A stretch of DNA of 16,247 nt from an uncultured Bacteroidales bacterium (GTDB taxonomy: Bacteria > Bacteroidota > Bacteroidia > Bacteroidales > UBA932). The notes under the pieces are model-generated. The model searched no databases, was not told the DNA's origin, and saw only the letters and a list, made by a program, of their open reading frames with translations. Below, piece after piece: positions 1 through 8,906 of the stretch (positions are counted from its first letter, which is position 1; every line of letters starts with the position of its first letter). Made by a program: the position numbers and the translations under genes. Location of the stretch: NCBI GenBank assembly GCA_937899055.1, contig CALBPX010000065.1, positions 1 to 16,247 on the forward strand, read 5' to 3'.

Positions 1-1
1 C

Positions 2-994
2 AGCATCCGGGTGACCACCTCGGAGAACTGGATGGAAAAGGGCTCCACCGTGCTGGACTTTGCCTATGCAATCCATTCCGAAATAGGCAACCGTGCAATA
101 GCCGCCAAGGTAAACCTCAAACTCGTGCCGGTTTCCTACGAACTCCGTAACGGCGACCAGGTAGAAGTCATTACTGCAGACAGCCAGAAGCCTCAGCGTG
201 AGTGGCTTAAATTCGTAAAGACCACAAAAGCCAGGAACCTCATCCTGGATTCGCTCAAGGGCGACGTCAAAGATTCCATAAAGCGGGGGCAGGAAAAGCT
301 GGAGAAGGAACTTGACAAGTTTGGCGTAAAGCTGCATATCAGGGTATTGAAGAAACTCATAGCGGAATTCAAAGTCAGCAACAAGGACGAACTTTACAGC
401 AAAATAGGCTACGGGCTTATTCAGCTGGACAACCTGGAAGGAATACTAAAGCGGAACAAGGAGAACAAGTTTGTCCAGTTCTGGAATCTGCAGGTAGGCA
501 ATTCCAAGATAGACAAGCACAAAGATTATCTTCTGAAGGAAAACCCCATAGACAAGACCTTGACCTACAAGGTGGCCGACTGTTGCAGCCCTATTCCGGG
601 AGACCCTATAATCGGATTTGTGGATGCAGACGGTCAGGTTGTAATTCACAAGAAGGTATGCCCCAATGCCATATCCTTGGCTGCAACCAATGGCGGCAAC
701 ATAATCAATGCCAAGTGGGAAAAGCACACCATACTTTCTTTCCTTGCCAGAATAGAGCTCAAAGGAATAGACCGTCTGGGAATTGTAAACGACATTACAA
801 GATATATCACCCTCATCCTGTCTGTAAACATCCGTAAGCTGTTTTTTGAGACTCACGACGGAGTCTTCTACGGCTATATAGATCTTTACGTACACAATAC
901 CAACGATTTGGACGAGATAATCAGGAACATAGAAAAAGTGAAGGGAATTGAAACCGCCACCAGGGTGGATCTAAAAGAGGAGGACAAAGCATGA
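2..994 (+). CDS. RelA/SpoT-family (p)ppGpp synthetase/hydrolase, C-terminal part (5' end outside window)
   Basis: This is the regulatory C-terminal half of a bifunctional (p)ppGpp synthetase/hydrolase, the stringent-response enzyme. The frame is open from base 2 to the window edge, so the GTG at 11 is not a real start. About 330 residues are visible. They begin inside the TGS domain (STVLDFAYAIHSEIGNR and GDQVEVITADSQ are the typical motifs), continue through a helical stretch, and reach the conserved Cys/His domain (ADCCSPIPGDPIIGF, then VVIHKKVCPNA). They end in an ACT domain (IELKGIDRLGIVNDITR onward). The N-terminal hydrolase (HD) and synthetase domains lie upstream, off the window, so I cannot tell whether both are active. 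The stop overlaps the next start (ATGA, 991-994), which implies translational coupling with the envelope gene downstream. The family assignment is firm; relA versus spoT naming is not meaningful in this phylum. Confidence 0.95.
   Translation, partial: SIRVTTSENWMEKGSTVLDFAYAIHSEIGNRAIAAKVNLKLVPVSYELRNGDQVEVITADSQKPQREWLKFVKTTKARNLILDSLKGDVKDSIKRGQEKLEKELDKFGVKLHIRVLKKLIAEFKVSNKDELYSKIGYGLIQLDNLEGILKRNKENKFVQFWNLQVGNSKIDKHKDYLLKENPIDKTLTYKVADCCSPIPGDPIIGFVDADGQVVIHKKVCPNAISLAATNGGNIINAKWEKHTILSFLARIELKGIDRLGIVNDITRYITLILSVNIRKLFFETHDGVFYGYIDLYVHNTNDLDEIIRNIEKVKGIETATRVDLKEEDKA
975..983 (+). promoter_or_regulatory. Ribosome binding site for the Ig-like protein gene
   Basis: A purine-rich AAGAGGAGG ends about seven bases before the ATG at 991. 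It is one of the few clear Shine-Dalgarno sequences in this window and supports the start that overlaps the upstream stop codon. Confidence 0.6.
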
Positions 995-2913
995 AAACAG
1001 CAAAGGACATCAGGAATATATTTCTGGCGGCTTTGGCCATAGCGGCCTACATCATAGTAACTGACAGATGCGCAAACACTTCCAAGGGTCCTACCGGAGG
1101 CCCAAAGGACACCATACCTCCGGTGGTGGTTTCCGTATCGCCCGATATGCCTGCAAAAGCGTTTCCTGTAACCGGCGGAAAGGTTGTGTTGACCTTTGAC
1201 GAATATGTGCAGCTGAAGAATCAGTATCAGGAAGTTCTGCTCAGCCCTCCTACAAAGAAGAAGCCGCAGTCCAAGATCAAGAAAAAGAGCGTGGTTGTAA
1301 CCTTTGACGATACCCTGAGAGAAAATCAGACATATTCCCTCCTTTTCGGCCAGGCCATCTCAGATGTCAATGAAGGGAATCAGTTCAACAACTATTCCCT
1401 GACCTTTACCACGGGCGATGTTCTGGACTCGCTGATAATCAGCGGAACCGTAATGGATTACCAGACCCTGCTGCCGCAGAAGGGAATTGTGGTTGCCCTG
1501 TACAAGGAGCCTACTGATTCCTGCCTGATTACCACCTTGCCGGATGCTGTTGCAAGAACGGACGACTGGGGCTATTTCTGCGTACAGGGGCTCAAGGGAA
1601 CCTCATATTACCTTTTTGCCCTTGAAGACAAGAATAACAACCAGCTGTACGACAGGGGCGGCGAAAAGGCCGGTTTCCTCGACACCGTAATAGTTCCTGA
1701 CGTTGTAGCCAAAGCCGGTATGCCCCAGCTGAAGATGATGGACATGAAAGATACTCTGGAATGTCTTTCAAGACCCAGCCAGGCAGATATCTACATATTC
1801 AAGGAAACCTTATCCAGCCAGTATATAGAAAACTCCGGAAGAATCAACGAAAGAGAATGTTACATTAAATTCAGAGCCGCAAATCCGCAGATAGACACAT
1901 TCCGCATCAAAGGCGTTTTTGACGACCGCATAATCCGTCAGTTCAATCCTCAGGGCGATTCGCTGACCTTCTGGATAAATGACCAGAGGCCGGTGGATGA
2001 CACCCTTTTCCTGAGAATAAACTACATGAAGACAGACTCCACCGGAACGCTCGCACCGCACGGAGAGAACATCAAGCTGGTTAAGCCGTTTGACAAAAGC
2101 CTCCTGACCGATTCCGAAAAGGCAGACCCCAACAGATCCGGCCTTACGGACGATTATCTTAAGAATCTTGGCAATACCCGCCGCGACGGCACAAACGATC
2201 TTCTGAAAGACGGCAAGAGTGAACTCAAAAAGCCTGACAAAAAAGATGTGGAAAGAAAAGACCTTCTGAAGATGAAGCTGGAAGTTGACGGCAAGACGGT
2301 AGAAAACCGAGGTATAGAACTCACCTTCCCAACTCCGCTTATCCAGGCCTCCAAAGACTCCATATCCTTTACATCCAAGACTCCGAGGGGCGTAATCTCA
2401 AACGTCGGGTTCTCTCTGGTAAGAGACAGTGCAGACATCCTCACCTACAAGATATTGTCGGACGAACCCTACAAAGTCGGCAACGAGTACAAGATCCGCA
2501 TAAAGACAGCCGCCTTCATAGATATCAACTCCTTTACCAACGATTCCACGCTCAAGACATTCTCGCTCCCTACAGACGATAAGCTGAGCAGCATAACTCT
2601 TGAGATATCAGGCACCGAAGGGGAGGAATACATCGTTGAACTTGTAAACGAAAAGCGCGACAAAGTTTTCCTTATGCACCGCATCAACAAAGACTGTACG
2701 CTGCTGTTCCCCTATCTGAATGCAGGCAATTATTCTTTCAGGATAACTCAGGACCTCAACCATAACGGAAAGCTGGATGTAGGCGATATCGTAAAGAGGA
2801 TACCTCCGGAAAAAGCCAGGCTATACAAGCTTGCAGACGGCAAGTCTCTGATTCAGCTTCAACAGCAGACTGACCTTACTCAAAGTGTTGATTTAAAGAA
2901 AATGTTCGAATGA
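991..2913 (+). CDS. Ig-like domain envelope protein (Bacteroidota type), probable lipoprotein
   Basis: A 640-residue exported protein of a type common in Bacteroidota, with no established biochemical role. A hydrophobic N-terminal segment (about residues 9-24) precedes Cys27, and the sequence PTGGPKDTIPP at 34-44 follows, as in the family's lipoproteins. Residues about 42-142 form an SbsA/Big_5-like Ig domain ending in the usual strand SLTFTTGD. Residues about 148-235 resemble a carboxypeptidase-regulatory-like beta-sandwich (ISGTVMD). Two acidic loops of the D-x-N-x-N type occur at about 213-221 and 588-599 and could bind calcium. A charged, Lys/Asp-rich stretch lies near 370-430. The residues before Cys27 (VTDR) do not fit a normal lipobox, so lipidation is uncertain. 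The start overlaps the previous stop by 4 bases and is preceded by AAGAGGAGG, a good ribosome binding site. The next gene follows after one base. Confidence 0.85.
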   Translation: MKTAKDIRNIFLAALAIAAYIIVTDRCANTSKGPTGGPKDTIPPVVVSVSPDMPAKAFPVTGGKVVLTFDEYVQLKNQYQEVLLSPPTKKKPQSKIKKKSVVVTFDDTLRENQTYSLLFGQAISDVNEGNQFNNYSLTFTTGDVLDSLIISGTVMDYQTLLPQKGIVVALYKEPTDSCLITTLPDAVARTDDWGYFCVQGLKGTSYYLFALEDKNNNQLYDRGGEKAGFLDTVIVPDVVAKAGMPQLKMMDMKDTLECLSRPSQADIYIFKETLSSQYIENSGRINERECYIKFRAANPQIDTFRIKGVFDDRIIRQFNPQGDSLTFWINDQRPVDDTLFLRINYMKTDSTGTLAPHGENIKLVKPFDKSLLTDSEKADPNRSGLTDDYLKNLGNTRRDGTNDLLKDGKSELKKPDKKDVERKDLLKMKLEVDGKTVENRGIELTFPTPLIQASKDSISFTSKTPRGVISNVGFSLVRDSADILTYKILSDEPYKVGNEYKIRIKTAAFIDINSFTNDSTLKTFSLPTDDKLSSITLEISGTEGEEYIVELVNEKRDKVFLMHRINKDCTLLFPYLNAGNYSFRITQDLNHNGKLDVGDIVKRIPPEKARLYKLADGKSLIQLQQQTDLTQSVDLKKMFE

Positions 2914-2914
2914 T

Positions 2915-3700
2915 ATGAAACGCTTGACTGTCATATTGATTGCCATGATATTCATCCCACTTGCGGCCCATTCGCAAATTGTGGATACAACTGACATAAT
3001 GAAGGAGTTTGACGAGTTCTCTTTCCGGGGGGCCAATGTTACTGGCCAGGTCAAAGACTCTACAAAAATCAGGGAGCATCTTTTGGGCGTCAAATGGGGA
3101 ATGAGCGTCAACAATGTCTATTTCAGCATAGACTACGACAAGAAATCTGCAATGTCTCCCCAGAATTTCGGCGTCTATTACACATATTACCATTCGCTGT
3201 GGAACTCAATATCGCTGTTCGGCGTGGAAACCGGAGTGCAGTTCAATCAGGAAGGTTACAAAACCCAGATTCTGGACGAAGAAGGCAATATCCTGAACGA
3301 AGGCACAGAATCTTTCAAGAACATTACGGTTCCGCTGGTTTCGCAGTTCCGCATAGATTTCTGGAGGATGAGGCTTCTTGCAAATCTGGGCTGCTTTGTA
3401 TCTTACAGAACCGGAGCCAGCTTCTCCGGCCTGCTTTCTGAAACCGTTTCATCTACCTGGAAGAAAAAAGGTTATGGAATAATCGGGGGAGGAGGTCTGG
3501 CATATATATTCCGCCCTTTTGAACTTCATGTAGAGGCCAATTACAAATACAATCTGGCAGATCTTTACGACAAGTCATCTTTTTACGCAGACCAGTATTG
3601 GGTATCTACCCATACCAACCAGCTCATCATTTCTGTGGGCCTGCATTACAGGATAGGCGGAAGTTCTTATAAGATAAAGTCTAACGCTCCTTCAAGATAA
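2915..3700 (+). CDS. Outer-membrane beta-barrel protein (PorT/OMP_b-brl-like)
   Basis: A 261-residue protein with a clear signal peptide: Lys-Arg, a hydrophobic core, then AHS-Q, with likely cleavage after residue 20 or 21. The mature part consists of alternating amphipathic strands rich in aromatic residues and glycine (for example GVYYTYYHSLWNSISLFGVE, IIGGGGLAYIFRPFELHVEA and NQLIISVGLHYRIG), the pattern of small eight- to ten-stranded Bacteroidota outer-membrane barrels in the PorT/OMP_b-brl group. About eleven residues (GSSYKIKSNAP and so on) follow the last strand. The mature N-terminus (about 21-60) is acidic and probably periplasmic. The start lies one base after the stop of the Ig-like gene, so the two are almost certainly cotranscribed and may be functionally linked at the envelope. 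The specific function is unknown; barrel class is inferred from pattern, not from a diagnostic motif. Confidence 0.8.
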   Translation: MKRLTVILIAMIFIPLAAHSQIVDTTDIMKEFDEFSFRGANVTGQVKDSTKIREHLLGVKWGMSVNNVYFSIDYDKKSAMSPQNFGVYYTYYHSLWNSISLFGVETGVQFNQEGYKTQILDEEGNILNEGTESFKNITVPLVSQFRIDFWRMRLLANLGCFVSYRTGASFSGLLSETVSSTWKKKGYGIIGGGGLAYIFRPFELHVEANYKYNLADLYDKSSFYADQYWVSTHTNQLIISVGLHYRIGGSSYKIKSNAPSR

Positions 3701-3708
3701 TTAGCTAT

Positions 3709-5040
3709 ATGTCTAAAATTCAGATTGATATTGCAGGACTCAAGCTGGGAAACGGAGCTCCGGTAGCGGTTCAGACCATGTGCAATACGCACACTCAGGA
3801 TGTAGAAAAAAGCGTTGCCCAATGTCTGGAAATGGCTCAGGCGGGAGCAAAGCTTATCCGTCTTACCACTCAGGGAATGAAGGAAGTGGAGGCTCTTTCC
3901 AGAATCAAGGACATATTGCATAATCAGGGAGTTGAGACACCTCTTGTGGCAGATGTCCACTTCAATTCGGAAGTGGCCATAGCCGCCGCACAGGTGGCCG
4001 ACAAGGTCAGGATCAACCCCGGCAATTTCTCACAGGTCCACAAGGATGCCCAGAGGCAATTCTCCCGCTTCATAGAAGAATGCAGGAAATACGGAACCGC
4101 AGTAAGGATTGGCCTTAACCATGGCTCCTTGGGTGAAGATATAGTAAACCGCTACGGCAACACTCCGGAAGGTATGATGCAGGCCGCAATGCAGTGGTTG
4201 AGGATGTGCCGGGCGGAAAACTTCGAGAAGGTTGTGGTTTCACTCAAGGCCAGTAACACCATCGTAATGAGTCAGGCCTACAAACTTCTGTACAAGGCTA
4301 TGGAGGAAAGCGGCACGATATATCCTGTACACCTTGGCGTTACGGAAGCCGGTAACGGCAATCAGGGCCGCATCAAATCTGCAATAGGCATAGGAGCTCT
4401 CCTGTATCACGGCATCGGCAGCACCATCAGGGTTTCCCTTACAGAAAATCCTGTAAACGAAATTCCTGCCGGTGAAAAGATTGCAGAGTTTTTTGAAAGC
4501 GGAGACTCTTCTTCTGTTTTCTCAGCCATTAAGGCACAGAACTCCCGGACTCCCGTCATATCCTACAACGATTTCGGCTGCAACTCAGGCGACTGGGAAC
4601 GCTTCATAATCAGAGTGGCAGCCTCATTGGGCGTATTGCTTCTGGAAAAGGATATCGACGATTATACAATAGTGGATTCCCCCTATTCAGAGGAAGAACT
4701 CCAAAGTCTCAGGGAAGACATCCTTCAGGGCGCAAGAAGAGTCTTTTACCATCCGGAATACATTGCCTGTCCGGGCTGCGGCAGAACTCAGTACAATCTG
4801 GAAGAGACTTTCAACAAGGTGAAGGAAAAGACCGCCCACCTGAAGGGCGTAAGGATTGCCGTCATGGGCTGCATCGTCAACGGACCTGGCGAAATGGCAG
4901 ACGCCGACTACGGCTACGTAGGCCAGGGTGGCGGGCTCGTAACCATCTATAAAGGCAAGAATCCGGTCCTCAAATCAGTTCCGGATTCCGAAGCTATTGA
5001 CCAGCTGCTCAAAATTATAGGAGAAGACGGCAATAAGTAG
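3709..5040 (+). CDS. ispG: 4-hydroxy-3-methylbut-2-enyl-diphosphate synthase (IspG/GcpE)
   Basis: IspG converts 2-C-methyl-D-erythritol 2,4-cyclodiphosphate to HMBPP, the penultimate step of the MEP isoprenoid pathway, using a [4Fe-4S] cluster in the cytosol. The TIM-barrel half is recognised by RLTTQGMKE, PLVADVHFN, KVRINPGN, AVRIGLNHGSLG, VVSLKASNT and HLGVTEAGNGNQGRIKSAIG. The cluster ligands are expected to be Cys354 and Cys357 (ACPGCGRT), Cys388 (GCIVNGPGE) and Glu395; all are present. At 443 residues the protein is longer than the two-domain E. coli enzyme (372) but well short of the roughly 600-residue three-domain enzyme of Bacteroides. An insert of about 80 residues (near 262-345) sits where Bacteroides has its large extra domain. 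The start is 8 bases after the barrel-protein stop, with only a weak AAGATAA upstream. The gene closes the plus-strand unit. Confidence 0.95.
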   Translation: MSKIQIDIAGLKLGNGAPVAVQTMCNTHTQDVEKSVAQCLEMAQAGAKLIRLTTQGMKEVEALSRIKDILHNQGVETPLVADVHFNSEVAIAAAQVADKVRINPGNFSQVHKDAQRQFSRFIEECRKYGTAVRIGLNHGSLGEDIVNRYGNTPEGMMQAAMQWLRMCRAENFEKVVVSLKASNTIVMSQAYKLLYKAMEESGTIYPVHLGVTEAGNGNQGRIKSAIGIGALLYHGIGSTIRVSLTENPVNEIPAGEKIAEFFESGDSSSVFSAIKAQNSRTPVISYNDFGCNSGDWERFIIRVAASLGVLLLEKDIDDYTIVDSPYSEEELQSLREDILQGARRVFYHPEYIACPGCGRTQYNLEETFNKVKEKTAHLKGVRIAVMGCIVNGPGEMADADYGYVGQGGGLVTIYKGKNPVLKSVPDSEAIDQLLKIIGEDGNK

Positions 5041-6918
5041 CTACCCCTTTCGCTTGAATACTATCCTGGATGTGCACATGCTGTTAAACTTGCGCACTGC
5101 CGTCTTATAGTCCGAATAGCTTTCTTTAGGATATCTCCCTGCCTTGAACACAGTTTTAAGCACTACTATAACCTTGCTTCCCTCAGTCTTTATGTCAGAG
5201 GAAAAACTGGCAAAGGCGCAATCCATATTGACCGATTTGGGCAAGCTCTCAGGCTCATAGTTTATAGGAACATTTATCTCAATGGAATCCAGATAAGTAG
5301 AACCTATTTCTATGTAAATGTCGTTCTTGCGTGTTCCTCTTTGCCAATTAACTCCGCGGCGTAGAGGAGTCATGGGAATAAACAGCCGGTCTCCGTTTGA
5401 CTCTGCATATTTTCTGCACTCCACGGAATAATCCGTAATCATTTCCGGCACAAACCCCCTGCCCTTCACCGGATAATCTTGGAAATTATCCTTTATGCTG
5501 ATAATCTTAGGGTTATTACTGGTAACCACAATATTCCTGGCCACTGATTCAGACTTTTTCTTCTCGTCCAAATCATACAGCCTGAGCCTTGACTCCACAA
5601 AGTCCAGATATGCTTTTTGGCATACATTCACAGTTGCGTCTCCGGTTGACCATACAAAAAGCCGGACCTTGTTTTCGAGACGTGAAACACTGTCCTCATA
5701 CTTAGGACAACGGATAAAGTCTCCGCCGCTATTCTTAACCAGCAGAACCTGATGGCCGGCAACATCGTCGTGCCTATATCCAAGAGGAAGGACCGGGTTA
5801 GTACATTCTACCCATAGGGTATCTCCCTGCATCACTCCCCCGTCTTTAAGAGGAACAGCCAGCATAGCATGATTCATGCTACCTACTGACGAATAACCTT
5901 TATCCAGATCGGCACGGTTAGTGTTGAGGATGAAATAATCAGATTCCACTCCCGCAACCTCAAGCATGGCCTTCATGTAGTTGGAGAGTCCCTTACAGTC
6001 ACCGAATCCGGTTCTGGCCACTGTAGAAGCCTGAAACGGCTTATATCCGCCTATTCCCAACTGAATGCTCACATATCGGGTGGTTTTCCTCAGGTACTCA
6101 TAGAGGATCTTCACCTTATCGAACGTGTTTTTGCATCCGGAAGTCATTTCCCGAATCTTGACCTTGTCCTGTTCCGTCAGGTCCCTAGTGTCTTTCTGAA
6201 GGTCATAAAGCCACAATCCAATATCCTCCCAGCTACCCTGCTTCCCCTCTACTTTTGAAAACATAAAACTTACAGGAGATGCTGATACGTGCGGTACGAT
6301 TTCCCTGACAGGCGGCATAAGATCCTCATCAGAAAAACCCTGATAATCATTGAAGCGCCACACATATATGTCTTTGGAATCTTCTTTTTTTACTTCAGGA
6401 TCAACCGTACCGGCATGCTGAATCTTTGTGCCGGACGGAACCTCTACCGAATACTCGCCTTTAACCAGTCTTACATTCTCTTCAATTACAGGAAAATAGG
6501 AAGGAAAGGCGGGAACTCCTCTCTTGTAAGTAAGGGTGTATTCATATTCAACGATATATGGCACAGGCGCCAACGGCATATAGTAATAAACGAATGCATC
6601 GTCCGCCAGCTCCAGTGCCAAAGCCCGGGATTCAAGGTCCTGACGGTGAAGTTTCTTTATAACCTTTCCGGCAGAATTGGTTACCGTAGCAGAGAAAGAA
6701 GACAAAGTTCTGTCATTGTCTGTAAATATCCTTATCATGCCTGCGGTTTCAGCCGACTCCTTGTTAATCCGGATTTTGCCATAGACCGTATAGGTGCCAT
6801 AAGAAACGTTCTTCATCTGAAAACACTCCCTGCTTTCCAGAATGTCAGCGGCACTCTCCTGTCCGCAGCACAGAACTGGAACAAGAGCCAAAAACAAGAC
6901 TATAAGAAGGCGTTTCAT
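5041..6918 (-). CDS. Exported DUF3857/transglutaminase-like protein with intact Cys-His
   Basis: A 625-residue protein with a signal peptide (KRLLIVLFLALVPVLCCGQ, cleavage near residue 19-20; Cys17-Cys18 also leave a lipoprotein possible). Residues about 40-240 match the DUF3857 beta-sandwich region, including the typical FVYYYMPLAPVPYIVEYEYT. A transglutaminase-like core follows at about 265-380. It keeps the catalytic Cys308 in GFGDCKGLSNYMKAML and His350 in SMNHAMLAV, with Glu371 (LWVECTNP) where the third, usually Asp, residue falls. The C-terminal third is beta-rich. Family members are widespread in Bacteroidota; peptidase or cross-linking activity at the envelope is assumed, not shown. 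The start overlaps the stop of the upstream paralogue by 4 bases (6915-6918), so the two are translationally coupled. The stop abuts the ispG stop on the other strand. The gene is last in the minus-strand unit. Confidence 0.85.
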   Translation of the reverse strand: MKRLLIVLFLALVPVLCCGQESAADILESRECFQMKNVSYGTYTVYGKIRINKESAETAGMIRIFTDNDRTLSSFSATVTNSAGKVIKKLHRQDLESRALALELADDAFVYYYMPLAPVPYIVEYEYTLTYKRGVPAFPSYFPVIEENVRLVKGEYSVEVPSGTKIQHAGTVDPEVKKEDSKDIYVWRFNDYQGFSDEDLMPPVREIVPHVSASPVSFMFSKVEGKQGSWEDIGLWLYDLQKDTRDLTEQDKVKIREMTSGCKNTFDKVKILYEYLRKTTRYVSIQLGIGGYKPFQASTVARTGFGDCKGLSNYMKAMLEVAGVESDYFILNTNRADLDKGYSSVGSMNHAMLAVPLKDGGVMQGDTLWVECTNPVLPLGYRHDDVAGHQVLLVKNSGGDFIRCPKYEDSVSRLENKVRLFVWSTGDATVNVCQKAYLDFVESRLRLYDLDEKKKSESVARNIVVTSNNPKIISIKDNFQDYPVKGRGFVPEMITDYSVECRKYAESNGDRLFIPMTPLRRGVNWQRGTRKNDIYIEIGSTYLDSIEINVPINYEPESLPKSVNMDCAFASFSSDIKTEGSKVIVVLKTVFKAGRYPKESYSDYKTAVRKFNSMCTSRIVFKRKG

Positions 6919-8906
6919 TTTCTCTTCAACACTATAGTTTCTTTTTCTGTCTGAACCATCCTCTGCCAGAATCTCCTGTAGTCCGTATAGCTTGTCGGAT
7001 CTACGAGCAAAGCCTTGTCTTTTACGGTATATGTAACATCAATGCTCTTTCCGTCTTCCGAAAGTTTGTATGCCACATTTGCTGTAAAATCATTCTTGAG
7101 AGTGCCGAAAGTTGCAGAGGCCGGAAGTTGCTCCACAGCAAATCCATCCGGCAGCACAAGATGCATCTTATAGACTGTGGTAGATAGCCTCTCTATGTCA
7201 ACAGGGACAGTCCTCTTTTCTGCCTTGAAGTAGCTGTCCCTATGAAGAATCTCAATTATTGGCTTGACATAGATCAAGTCTCCTGACGTCTGCATCTGCT
7301 GTTCCAGTTCCACATTGACGGTACACTCGCCGGAATAGTCTTTGGCCTCTGTAGGTGAAACACTTATAACCGTATAGGAATTACCGCCTTCAAGTTGTGA
7401 GAACAGGTCTTCTTCCTTCTCAAATGAGTTCAGAAGCCGCTTTACAAGATATGACTGACCATTGGTTGCCTTCAGGGTCATTTTGCCGTTCATCATTCCG
7501 TCTTCTTCCAAAGTAGCGTCAATGCTGAACTCCATCCTGTTATCTGCAAGATTGGTCAGATCCGTCCATGAGGATTTCTTCCCTTTTGCTATAATCCTGG
7601 CATTCGGAACCAGATATGTGTCAGGAAGAACATTCAGATATGCTTCATCTCTTGCCGCATCAAGATAAACGGACTTGCCGTCTTCGGAGATTACTTTCAG
7701 GATATAAGTGTCAAAAGCATCAGCAGAAACCAGGATTTTAGATAAGGCTCCGCTTGAGCGTAACTTTATCAAGACCGGATAAACCGTAAAGCCGGCATAA
7801 ATCAGTGCACTGCCCACCAGTGCATTCAAATCTGCATTGTTTCCGGCAGCCTCCTTGAGCACATTGTTGAGTTTATTAGGCATCAACCTTACATTCTTGT
7901 TCCATTTGACCTTACTGCTGACAAGATTGCGTATTTCACAGACCTTCTGCTCAAAAGTCTTGTCTGACTTTACTATAGGGTCTATCTCATTCTTGAACTT
8001 GCAGCCGGAATTCAGCTCAGTCCACAGAGACGAGCCGTAAAGCTGCTCATCTATATCCTCCCACTTGGTGCTGAAATTCTTTGGCAACTGGCCGGGGAAC
8101 TGGATACTCCTCAATTCATATTCAACGGCACTGAAGAACTGGTCTATGTTAAACAAATGGCTTTCGGCTTTCATTGCCGGAACATTCGTTGCCTTGTAGT
8201 TTTCCACTGCCAGATTATATTCGTATGTCTGCCCTCCGCCAAGAGATACTGACTTTGTTGAATAATCGATAGTAAGTACATAAGTCTTGGCTCCCCTTGA
8301 TATCACGTTGAATTTGAGGAACTCAGGTATCAGGATAGTGGCTTCCTTGCAGTTGACAGGATATTGCCCCTGGAAGCTTATTTCACCTATGTCCCAGAAC
8401 TTCTTGTTCTTACGGACATAACTGACTTCTATGACAGAACCTACCTTTACATTCTGGGCCGTAAAGGCCATTTTCTTGACACTTTCTGAATACTTGGTGT
8501 CAAAGATAAATTCCTTGCCCATCTTTGTCTTTACCACCTTTCCATTCTCCCAGTTGTAGGTAGTCACTTTTATGTCATAGATTTTTTCACTCATCTCTCC
8601 ATCAGTCCTGTATAACATCTGGAAATCAGCCAGACCCTTGGCAGACTCCTTGAGTATCTTCAATCGGAGCCTGTGGGTTTTCTCCACATTGAAACTCCCC
8701 TGGGGGTCGAGGTATGTAGAAACTCTTAAACTACTGTAAATCACCACAGCTTCAGCTGAAGTATCCAGAGCGTAGGTCGTCATCTTAACCTCATCATCAG
8801 AAACCGCATCCAATTTTGGGTTGAACTTGATTATCTGGGAATAGGAACGACTCTGGCTGAAAACAATGAGGGCAGCCAGAAAAATGAGAGGAACAATTCG
8901 TTTCAT
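6915..8906 (-). CDS. Exported DUF3857 protein with degenerate transglutaminase-like domain
   Basis: Two in-frame ATGs exist, at 8915 (666 residues) and 8906 (663). I prefer 8906 because it puts MKRIVPLIFLAALIVFS directly at the signal peptide, although 8915 is possible and would lie four bases after the hutI stop. Cleavage is likely near SYS-Q. Using the longer numbering, residues about 45-300 are a DUF3857-type beta region and about 315-430 a transglutaminase-like fold. Where the catalytic Cys is expected the sequence reads GNNADLNALV (358-367), and where His is expected it reads FDTYILKV (401-408); only the Asp of VYLDAA (419) remains. It is therefore probably not a cysteine enzyme. The C-terminal 200 residues are beta-rich (DUF3858-like). 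It lies between hutI and the catalytic-looking paralogue, suggesting that the two DUF3857 proteins work together. Function unknown. Confidence 0.85.
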   Translation of the reverse strand: MKRIVPLIFLAALIVFSQSRSYSQIIKFNPKLDAVSDDEVKMTTYALDTSAEAVVIYSSLRVSTYLDPQGSFNVEKTHRLRLKILKESAKGLADFQMLYRTDGEMSEKIYDIKVTTYNWENGKVVKTKMGKEFIFDTKYSESVKKMAFTAQNVKVGSVIEVSYVRKNKKFWDIGEISFQGQYPVNCKEATILIPEFLKFNVISRGAKTYVLTIDYSTKSVSLGGGQTYEYNLAVENYKATNVPAMKAESHLFNIDQFFSAVEYELRSIQFPGQLPKNFSTKWEDIDEQLYGSSLWTELNSGCKFKNEIDPIVKSDKTFEQKVCEIRNLVSSKVKWNKNVRLMPNKLNNVLKEAAGNNADLNALVGSALIYAGFTVYPVLIKLRSSGALSKILVSADAFDTYILKVISEDGKSVYLDAARDEAYLNVLPDTYLVPNARIIAKGKKSSWTDLTNLADNRMEFSIDATLEEDGMMNGKMTLKATNGQSYLVKRLLNSFEKEEDLFSQLEGGNSYTVISVSPTEAKDYSGECTVNVELEQQMQTSGDLIYVKPIIEILHRDSYFKAEKRTVPVDIERLSTTVYKMHLVLPDGFAVEQLPASATFGTLKNDFTANVAYKLSEDGKSIDVTYTVKDKALLVDPTSYTDYRRFWQRMVQTEKETIVLKRK

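Noticed and set aside
11..13. GTG at 11 as a start of the RelA/SpoT gene
   Set aside because: The frame is open to the left edge and the visible protein begins in the middle of a TGS domain, so the gene is cut by the window.
6289..6954. 221-residue open frame on the plus strand across the two DUF3857 genes
   Set aside because: Antisense to conserved coding sequence and of implausible composition (Arg/Ile/Phe rich).
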